A stretch of DNA of 64,000 nt from positions 186,001 through 250,000 of the forward strand of contig LSRY02000044.1 of the NCBI GenBank assembly GCA_001643675.2, given 5' to 3'. The stretch comes from Monocercomonoides exilis. Its lineage: Eukaryota > Preaxostyla > Oxymonadida > Polymastigidae. Position 1 is the first letter of the stretch; every line of letters begins with the position of its first letter. The notes under the pieces were generated by a model. The model saw nothing but the letters and a program-made list of their open reading frames with translations. It ran no database searches and was not told the DNA's origin. Of this stretch, positions 23,986 through 35,200 are shown piece after piece. Made by a program: the position numbers and the translations under genes.

Positions 23986-24400
23986 ATACAGTTTGCTTCT
24001 GAAACCTGAAAATTATTAAGATAAAGCCCTCTTCCAGCGCCACTTGCTTTGCATTTCTGGAACTTGCAACCACTGATCCTGACACACGAAGTAATATAAT
24101 AAGCATACATTCCTCCTCCATAATCTTTTTGAGCGGTACAAGAATCAAATGTGTTATTTGCAATCTCAACAGACTTTATATTGATGCAATTTGTTCCGCC
24201 GCCTGCATAATGAGCATAGCAGTTGCTGAAATAGCAATGAGAAACAGACACAGAGGTGTTTGATTGACTGTACATGCACATAGCTCCATCACTTGGTACT
24301 CCGTCAATATTTGAGTTATTGTTTCCAGTTATCTTTATCCACTCCACTCGCACCAAGTGAATGTATTCTGTTCATGTTCTGTAATGTTTTGTCTCCAGAG
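23982..24400 (-). pseudogene. Beta-helix N-terminal domain fragment
   Basis: A 124-codon minus-strand frame contains SHCYFSNCYAHYAGGG, KSVEIANNTFDSCTAQ, DYGGGMYAYYITSCVRISGC and YLNNFQVSEANCI. It aligns without gaps to the N-terminal part of the two intact genes (57,585-57,860 on + and the matching part of the minus-strand gene). Just upstream, TFTWCEWSG in another frame matches the intact FTWCVWNG, so a frameshift lies at about 24,345. Nothing of the signal peptide, later modules, membrane helix or kinase-like part is present. It is a short relic of a close relative of the intact paralogues. Confidence 0.8.
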
Positions 24401-25734
24401 ATTTAAATAATAATTTTCAGTTCCAGTAAATTACTGTTTCTATTCCGATAATATCCGATAAGCGAGGTGCTTGGAACAGCAAAAGAGGATAAATGAGTAA
24501 AAAAGAAATAAATCTTTTATTGATGATTTTGAACCCAACAGAGTGTGCAACGCTGCAAATTCTTCCGATGAATAGCAATGGAAGTGATCCAATAGTGCGT
24601 GTGCCGATTGTTATAACAAGAAAATGAATGATTCCTTTGTTTTTTATTAATTCTTTGTATTTATTCAAAAAGAGATAAATGGAAAAAAGAAAGAAAAAAT
24701 GAACACAAAATATTTGAGTGCTGAAAAAAATGACAAAACAGGAAAAATGTTTTTGGCATGCAACTGGATTCATTGTGAAAAAAAATGAAAAAAAACTTTC
24801 AGATTTACAAATAAATATTATGGATATGCTTTTAAAAAATGATTTTTATGTGTTTTTGATATCACATCTTTAACATTAACAACTTTCATTCAAAAACAAT
24901 TTATTTCCGAGTTTTTTTATTAAAAAATATTTTCAAATTTTTATATTTTATTTTGATCAATTCTCGAACGATTTTATGATCTCATAAATAATTACTCATA
25001 TAACTTTTTTCTTATATTTTTGTTAACATACACCAAACTTCACTGATATAGAATCTGTATCTTGATAATGCTATTTCAAATATTCTTGAGGAGATTCATG
25101 AGTCGAAACAGAAATTTGAGTTAAATGTGAAAATTTTGATTTCTTTGAAAAAAAGACTTTTTCGACTTTTCAAAAAAAAAAAAATAACCTATTTTTTAAG
25201 AAAATTGTTTCCTTTTCATTTTTTTCATTTCTTCTCTTTTTTTTATTGTTTTCTTTTCTTCACTTTCATTTTATTTGAAAATAATGTTTATCGAACTTGT
25301 TAAAAATGAAAATAAAAATGAACAATTAAGATAACGAAATTTACATAAATTCGAAAATTATACATGCTCAATAATTAAAAAAAAACAATTATTTTTTCAA
25401 TTTTCAATGAATTTTTTTCGATTTTGTGAAAAAAATTTTCGATATTATCATATATATAAGGTATTTTTTTTGAAAATATTTTAACAAAAGGGAGTTTGTT
25501 AAAACTTCTGCTTATCTCAACTGAAGAATCCTTCCACACAGACGAATCAAAAATGTGTGAATATCTTTGAACAGCATTTTCTGCATTTCAACATCAATAA
25601 TAAAATATTATATGTTAAAAAATTATTCTAAATTGCATGGTTATTCAAACTGTGTTGGTGTTGCGTGCTGAAAAACACTGAATCTACTCAAAAATAAATG
25701 AAAAAATTGAATTGTTGTTAAAAATACAACGAAA
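24401..25734. other. AT-rich spacer, nothing recognised
   Basis: Very AT-rich sequence. The 118-codon frame at 24,417-24,773 (-) is hydrophobic and unsupported. The left end of the large inverted duplication lies at about 25,735. Confidence 0.45.
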
Positions 25735-26264
25735 ATTGTTTGAGTTACACAAGAAGATGTCTGCAAATACATATCGGATTAACAATCGAAATAAGAATGG
25801 TTTAACAAAATCTCCATATATGAAAACATTCGAAAAAGGTGTTGGAAAATCAATCAAAACAATAAATATATGAGACACAACAGAAAATAAATACTCATGT
25901 CTGTTAACAATCAAAAAGGGAAACACAATCACAAAAACTTGAAAATAGAAAAATAGACAAACACAAACAGTTGTTTTGGTGAATGACAAAATCTAGTGAA
26001 AAAAAATAAAACAAACAAAATAAAAACAAATATTCATTTGAGGCTTTCCCACAAATCAAAACACATTCTCAAAATAAAAAAAAAACATCTATTTGAAATA
26101 AAAATCTGACTTTCTTCAATTCCACAAAGCAGCCACTGGTAATGCAGCTGCCCTGATATTTTCATTCCACCAACAAAACACTTATTCAAAGCAACACCAT
26201 CTCAAATTGCTCATCCATATTTCCTTCATTTCCTCTTTCTGCTCAATCGCATTCCCCTTCCAAA

Positions 26265-29200
26265 CTATTTCAAACTGCAACTGCTGCTGGTGTTTCCCTC
26301 ATCTTCATCATCCTCATCAACTTCATTATTATTATTATTATCGTCACCCTCATCATCCTGTCCATTCGCTTCGCAATACATCAACGACTGAATCGCAACT
26401 GCATCCGAAACTGTCATGATCAGCGCCTCTTTCGGAAAGTGCCCAAGAAACTCCCGCTTCAAATCTCCCAGTGTCGGCCGCAGCCCTGCCTCACCCGACA
26501 GGCACTCCTTCACCACCTCTTCGAGACTCGAGTGCTCTTCCCCCATCCTCGGCCTCTCCCCACGAACAATCTTGTCTCCTGCAATCGCTGCCTCATACTC
26601 TCCAAACGGAATCTCCAGTGTCAAGCACTCCCACAGCATCATCCCAATCGAGAATGCTATTGAGCTCTTTGTTGCTCCCATCTTCTTGTTCATCTGCAGC
26701 TCTGGTGCCTTCCACCTTAAACACTCTTTTTTGTAATCATCTTCATCCTCAAACGCTGATGAGGGAAGAGAGTCACTATCATCATCATCACTAGCAGATG
26801 TCACAACTGTTGATGAAGAGATGGATGATGAATCTGAGTCATCTTCTGACAATAAGTCTGAATGCGTCACAATGCAGATCACCATATGTTCTGAGAACAG
26901 CACAACATGAGGACTCAAATTGGAAAGAGAGGAAAGCGGAACTTCCATTTCGTCAAAGGAGTGGAGCGCCAGATTAGCCACCCAGAACAGAATCTGAGCA
27001 GCTGTTTGCTCTCTTTGCTGAAGAGTGCCAATCGCCATCTCTTTCTTCTCATTCCTTCCATGCAGCAGCATGAACAGTGAATCTCTCAAGTCCACAATCA
27101 GCTTCTCATGAGGAGATGAACAGGCCATTGCATCCACCAGATTCGACATCGATGAGGTAGTTGGACTCACATCTTCAATTTGCACAAATGAGGTTTCTGT
27201 GTCTGTGGATGAAATCGATGGTGATGGTGTTCTCTTCCTTATCTCTTCCTCTTCTTCTTTCTCCAGTGCCCATTCAGGAATCTTGTCTGAATCCTTTCCA
27301 AGAATATATTCTGTCGATCCACTCTCAGCCAACAAATACTCTTCTGAATCCGAATGCACCATAGTTTTCACAAACACTCTCTTCTTTGCGTTCTCTTCAT
27401 TCTTCTTCTCTTCTCTACTCCACTGCTCCTCTGGTGACATCTCCATCGTCACCATCTCAAACGCCTTCGGATCCTTCTTGATGTTATCATTCACAATCTC
27501 TCTCAGATCTTTGTTCTCTTTCTTTGCTTTTCTCCATCGAACAGCCAGAACAATAGATACAATCAGAACAACCAATAATATCACAATCAACACAACAACA
27601 ATGATAATCCAATAAGATTTCCCCTCTTTTCCTCCTTCAACAATCCTTTCATCTCCACTTGTTTTGGATTCACTCCTGTTCTTTAGGACAAATGGATCAG
27701 TTGAGGAAGGAGCATTTGAATTCCCAAATAAAATATGCACACTCACCTCAACATCATTTCCACAGCTGCTGATTAGATCTTTTGCCACAGTACCCTCAAC
27801 TTCTCTCTCTGACAAAAACCCACTTGAATCAAAATCGTATTTTTCAATCTCTTTCTCTTCTCCTTTCCTCTTCACAACTGAGAATAACAGATTGCATGGA
27901 ACAAGAAGCATCCCTTTGAATGTCAACTTCATTCTATCTGTCTCTTCCTTTGCTTCTACACTCTCCAATACAGGTATGAAAAATGATGAATCCCTCTCAG
28001 AAGCAATCCCTTCAAAACTGCATCCTTCATTCAACATCCAAAGTGAGGAGTTATCCTTCAATCCATCTCCTCCTTTCAAACTCTTCACATTCAATGTTCC
28101 TGAATCTGAACAAATGATGTTCCTTCTCAGTGATGGATATCCTTCAATCGATGGATTATTGTTTTCAAATCTTCCATAATTAACAGTCAACGCCCCTCCA
28201 CTCATTGTTATTCCTCCTTCTGGTGAATTCGAGATTGTTGTATCTTTCATCATCACATAACTCTTCACAACATCCACAAGAGATCCATCCCATCTGCACA
28301 TCTCTTCTTCTATATTCAAATATTGTTCATTTCTTTTCTTTAGGTTTCCATCAAAAATGCAACTGTCCATTTTCACATCAGTGCAATTCTCCATTTTCAT
28401 CAATTTCCCTTTTGTGACCTTTGAACTGACTCCAAATATTGTGCAATTTGTCAATTGCATAGTCTTTTTCATTGAAAGGCAAGATATCAATGATTTATCA
28501 TTTCCTTCAACTGAGATATTTTCTGTATTGATATTCTTTATTGTAAATTGTCCACATTCTTTAAAATCCATCAAAGATGTTCTAATTGTTGAATTGCAAA
28601 TCGTTGATGAATCAATCACTGATGGAAGAGAAGATGAAAGATATATTGAAGATTTTTGAAGCACAAGATTTGACGCTGTGCATCCAACAATTTGTAATTC
28701 TCCTTTTTCTATATTAATAATGTGAAATGGAATGTTTGCAAAAGCAGCATTTCCTTCTTCAATTAAATGTTTTGAGCTGAATGAACAATTCATAATTTCT
28801 AGAATTCCTCCTTCGGGTGACATCAATGATTCATGTGAAGAGATGAAATACGAATCAAATACAAAATTCACTCTCACCAACGAGACTGTTTCTCTTGTTG
28901 AAATCAAAGAATCCCTTGTTTTTTCAATTCTTGATTTCACTTCAACTTTACAATTTTCTCTGCTCTTCGAACTCAGACTCATTTCCTTCAGATTTATTTC
29001 TCTTCCAACCACACTCTCAGTATCAACATACAATAGACTCACATATTCAGATGTCAAGTGAATCAGACCTCGTTCAATTGAATCACATGGAAGAGCATTT
29101 GTTCCACATTGTCTGTCATTCGATCCAACCGCACTGCTCACAATTATTGTGTCACTCTGATGGATAGTCACAAAATCAATCAGATTTGTATCTTCTTTGT

Positions 29201-32200
29201 GTTCGCAACAATCAATTCCATATATCGCATTCATCCGCGAATAATGGCCCTCTCGAAGATCAAACTGAAATTGGCTTTCATTGATCTGAGATGTGATGCT
29301 GAAACATTCAATGAAAATATCATTCCCCACTCTTGCTGTATTTGCACTGAATTTCATTCCCACAAATGTGAAATTCAATTCTCCTCTTTCCTTTGTTGTC
29401 AAATACACTCCTCCTCCTCTTCCTGTGGAGTCACTGCAGCTGCATTGACTGATTATCGAGTCAATCATCTTCATTGATCCAGATGCACCCAATGTGAAGA
29501 ATATTGCCCCTCCTTTTTCACTTGTTTCTGCCTTGTCTTCTGTGATGTTGCTCTCATTCACAACAAAACAAATCTTTTTCTCACTCTTCGATTCCAAAAT
29601 GCTTGCTCCATTGTCACTTCTCTTCACCCCTGAAAATGATGAATTATCAATGTTGAGACTCATTTCCTCACCCACTTCATTTATCTTCAATCCTGTTTCA
29701 GACTTCTTGATTGACAAAATGCAACCTCCACTTTCATTCAACGATTCCACTTGAACATTCACAAAATGGCAAGTAATTCCAGTATCATGAATGACAAAAA
29801 TATTGTTTCCAACATTGCACGATTCAATCGACAAATCATTCACTTCCATACTTCCTCCAATCGCATTTACAAATGGACAATCAAATCCATTGTTCACTCC
29901 TGCTTCTGAATGGAATGAGCATCCAGTTATCACCAATTCTCCATTTATATTCGAAATAATTGTTTTGGCTGAGTTGTCAAATCCAGATGTTAATTGAAGT
30001 TGGATGTTTGTCAATTCAAGATAAATATCATTTTCCATAAAATATTCCAGTTGGCCTCCAATTGCCTTTTCAAAATTCAATGTTGCTTTCACATTCTCTT
30101 CTCCCATCTTCACACCCTTTTTGATCTGATAATTGGACACATTGAATGAATCTCGAATGATTGTTGATCCTTCAATCTGAATTGTTTTATTTCCTTCTCC
30201 CTCTATCATGTTTTCCATCCCTTTCCACATCGTCTGACATGGCTCTTCTTCACTTCCACAACGTGCAACATCAAATCCTTCAGATGAGACAAATATCTCA
30301 AATGAGCTGAATGGAATGAGGAACATGAACAAATCCTTTTCTTGATGAAAATCATCACTCCCAACAAACAGAGTCTTATCATCTTTCATTGAGGAATAAT
30401 CAAATTTGAATGAGTCGTTTGTCACGGTCTTGTTCAGATCAGATGTGGAAATGAACATGTTCTTCCCCTTCCATGCACTGCACCCACTAAATGTCATGTT
30501 CTCCAATGAAAATGTTCCTATTTGATTGGCAAGTTCAGCAAACATCCCTCCTCCCATTCCTCTCCCTCCGTTCTCAACATCCTCTGATGGCACAGCACAT
30601 CCTGATAATTTCACTCCTTTCACTCTCAATGTTCCTCCATTTCCCACTGATATCATCATCCCTCCTCCTTTCATTCCACTTCCACCTGAGCATCTTGATG
30701 AAAAATTGCTTTCTTCAATTTTCACATTCCCATTAACCCCCATCCCAACATTCAAACATCCCCCTCCTCCACTTCCACCTGCCACATTCACCTCCACTCC
30801 ACTCACTCTGCTATTCAATATCTCCAATTGCGCTCCACTTGTCATTGTGATTGGTGATTTCCCATTCATCTTCAGTGTCATTCCACTTTCCATCACAAAT
30901 CCATCAACAATCAGATTCCCTCCTGCCATATCAATGATGCTGTATCCTATCTTTCCATCAGTCAATGCCCCACTCTCAAATGAGACTGAACAGTTCGTCA
31001 CACTGAGTGTTGATGTTGAATGAATGAATGCACTTCTCCTTGCTTTCAACTGACCTTTCACAACAAATGCAAGTCTGCTCATTGTCAGTGAACTCGAACA
31101 CCCAACAAGCCAATCTTGTGTGTCTGATCCTCCATCACTCACATTCACTCGAATCCTCTCTCCATCTGATGACACTATTCTGCCTGAAATATTCACACCA
31201 AATGATGGTCCTGTTATTTCCTTCGTTATTGACGAAGATGAGATAACTTCTATTTCTTTTGAACCTTCACTCAACCTCGAGTTCGCACAATAATCAACTG
31301 TCAAACACCTAAATGCATCAAATCCACAATGATTGTGATCCTTCCCATTTCCTCCACTCCCATCAACAAGCACTTTTGCCCCCATTGTGCACAAATACAC
31401 AAACAGTGGAATCACTCCACTTTCATCCCCATTTTCACTCCCACTCAGTTTCAACACATCTGATGGAATTGTTCTCACATCAAAAAATGAAAATGTGTTT
31501 GTATTCACTTTTGAATCCAAAAACACTCCACTCCCACAATCAACAAACACATCCTTCCCATATGTTGCCACATTCCCATTCACTTTCGAAAACTCAACAT
31601 TCTGCCCAATTGTCAATCCACATCCCTCACTCTCCATCAATACAAACATCCCTCCTCCTCTCCCTCCATTATTCTTTGCATTATTCTCTGCCTTATTCCC
31701 ATCAATCACACTCGTTCCACTCGCAGCCACTTTTCCACTTCCCTTCAATCCAACATACATTCCTCCTCCTTTTCCACCACCACAACTGCACCCATTCACA
31801 TTGCATCCATCAACAGTCAACGTTCCACACCCTCCAACTGTTCCTTTCATCCATCCTCCATCTCCACCATTCCTTTTGACTCCACTGATATTGCATCCTG
31901 AACAAATCACATTCGTCATCCCTTCACAAAACTCAATCGCTGAGTGATCATTGAATGTCAGCCCTTCCTCCATCACAAATCGTTCCACGTTCAGACTCCC
32001 GCTCTGCGCATTCACAATGCTATATCCAAAGGTCACACTCGATGTGCTCTCTGATATATGAGCAACTGAGCAGTCTGTGAGTGTGAGTGATGAGCTTGTC
32101 AAACAAATGAGTGATGTTGCACTCGATAACGAAAATGGAATTTGGAATGCAATGTTCTTTATTGAGCTTGCACTCTGAACATTTATCAAATACGAAGATG

Positions 32201-35200
32201 TCATTCCACTCGGCACTCTCACATTCACATTCGTCTTGTTAATCCCACAATACACCTCCCATTCATATGACCCCTCCATCGACACAACTTCTTCCAGCTC
32301 AAACCCTGAATCCAACACAATGTTCTTTTTTGACAAACTGAATCTGTTCTCTGCTGCCTTTGCGATTGTTTTGCATGGAAAATACCCAAACCCACAAAAC
32401 CACGAGTCATATCCTCCATATCCATTTACCCCCTTCCCCACATGTGCTGCTCCTGAAAATGCATCCAAAAACACATTCAATGGGAATATTCCCATCCCTC
32501 CCTCATTCCGATCATATCCCATCAGCTCATCATTAACAGATCCATTGTGTCCAACATTCAGCTTTGAGGCTGTTATTGCCCCACTCACAAACCTGCTCCC
32601 ATTCACAAGCACATCTTTCCCTCCCAATGTTGCGCTGCAACCAACAAAACTCACTGATGATATTGTAAAATCGAATGAGCTATCTGCCAGCCACAGCATC
32701 ACCCCTCCTCCATATCCACTGCACTTGCACTGATTAAATGTTGTTGTCCCTCCGCCAGGTGACGTTGAATCTCCAATAAGAATCTTGCTCGATATTCCCT
32801 CCAGCACAACCTTTATCCCTCCTCCATCTCCATTCACACACTCACATCCTTCCATTGTTGTGTTCCACACCACAAATGTCTCTCCTCCCTTCACACTCTT
32901 TGTCATCACCACTCCATCTCCTTCTGTTGTCCGATTCACATTTCGAATTGTCACATTCCCCAGAACACTCTCTCCTGATGCCGATCCTGTTGATAATGGT
33001 TCAGAAAACAGAGGCTGTAATATTTTCATATTTTTGATCTCCACATCAATCATCTTCAACTGCCTCAGCGCCACTTCAAGCACAGATGAAGAGATTCCAC
33101 TCCCACCTGATGTCGAAGAGTTGATCACCACATCCTCCAGCGAAAGAGTCCCGCTCCCCACAGACACCACAAACACACTCGGCGATGGGCTTCTTGTCGC
33201 GTTGTGATCGATCCCCACATGCCCCACCTTCAGTTGACCAGAAGATATGCTGAACAGCGTTGTTGAAGAGATTGAAAGAGAATTTGTCCCAATCACACTC
33301 ACTGCCTTCCCTTTCCCAACAACTGAAATCTTCTTTTCCCCGACATTGATTGTTGCTGCTTCGCTCGCATGTCTTCCGACAAGCACTGAAATTCCAAAAC
33401 TAGCTATATCATTGCATTTATTCACGCAATATCCAATCGTTTTACAAGGCTTTGTTTCATTTATCCCACATAATTCATTTGAGTCATTTCCATTCTCTCC
33501 AACATAAATCGTTTTGTTCTTAAGCCAATCCTTCTTTTCTGTATGTTGAGACACCAAATTGTTTCCGTTATAATAATCATAGTACACTCTCCTATTATCG
33601 CTATTCGTTGTATATGATTCATAGAAAGGGTTGTTAGACGAAAAGAGATTGTAATAATCTGAAAAACACACATCATGACCATATGGAGTTAAAGAGTTGC
33701 AACTGCAATCATGGAAGAAGAAGAAATAGCAATAAATGTTGTTGCTTGGGGCTGTTGGTTGATATGGATCAAAATACAATCCTCCGCCAGTTGATGCTGC
33801 GTTGCACGAAATGAACTGCATGCTACGCATTTTGAATGCAGCTGGAACACCGTAGCAATACATCCCTCCACCAGCAGCATTTGTAAGTGAGCACGAAGTG
33901 AAACTGCAGTCAAACACACCCGCACTCTCTCCTCCTCCATTTTCTTCTCTAATGCATCCTGTTTCTGAAACATTAAAATAATCGAGATAAAGTCCTCCTC
34001 CACAATCTTTTGCTGTGCATTTATGGAATTCGCACCCACTGATCCTGACACATGACGAAATTGATTCAGCATGCATCCCTCCTCCAGCCAAATTTTGTGC
34101 AGTACAAGCATTGAATGAGTTGTTCTCAATCTTGACAGAATTGATAGAATAACAAAATATTCCTCCACCATAAGCATATGCATAGCAATCATTAAATGAA
34201 CAAAATTTCACTGAAAGCGTCCCAGCTGCAAGATTATACATGTTAATCGCCCCTCCATTCGAAGCCCTATCTGTATAAGAATTAGTTGTTCCAGTTGTAT
34301 TTGACCCATTCCACACGCACCAAGTGAACGAATTCGCCCCATTGTCTGCTATCTGCTGTCTCGCTGGTTTCGATGGATTCCCCTCACTCCCGCTGATTGC
34401 AACATTCTGAGAGCGATAGCACCTGACAAAAGAGGTGTTCGAAGCAGCCAAGGATGATGAGGGGCTGTTCAGCGAGGGGACAATGCCCCCGTCATACACA
34501 TCCCACACCGATGAAAATGTGCACCCACTCATCAGAAACACTCTTTGGCCCAGTCCTTCAGCCAGTTGCCTTGTTTTCAATGGATTTGTGGAGATGTTGA
34601 AGAATTCTAATTGGGAAAGGGATACAAAGTGCGATGAGATGAACGGAGCTGAAGACACACAAAAAGATGAGAAATGAGAAGAACAAACAGAAATGTGGCA
34701 TTTCTCTGAAATATCTCCTTCCACTGCTTTTGAAGAGAAAAGTGGAGGGAATATCTGTTCAGTCGAGGATGAGGTTGAAGTTGAAGACGATCTGAGGGAA
34801 ATGTTGGTGAACAATCCACAGCTCCCACACAAATCAAAGGGGGGTGTCTCTCTCTCAACTCCAATCACACATCCATGCACCTCAACAGAACTTCCATCCG
34901 ATGCCCTGAGCACACTCTCCCCACTGATTTCCCTCAATCTCAATGAATTCAGTTTCAGTGATGAATTGACCCCAACAACACTTCCCTCAACCCCACTCCC
35001 ACCACACACACCCTCCTTTCCCCACATTTTCCACTCATCGCAAAAACCCCATTTTTCATCTTTCCCAACCTCTCCACTTTTCCCATTCCATTGTTTTGTG
35101 CATTTCTTCAATATTTTCTTTTGCTTTTCGGTCTCTCCCACACCACCTTCATTTCCTTCAATAAATGTGTCAAATAAATGGCCATCTCCAATTTTGTTGT

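Noticed and set aside
25684-25989. 101-codon frame on the minus strand, matched in the right arm
   Set aside because: No ATG, AT-rich hydrophobic composition, and a stop and shifts in the right-arm copy. It is treated as 3' flank.
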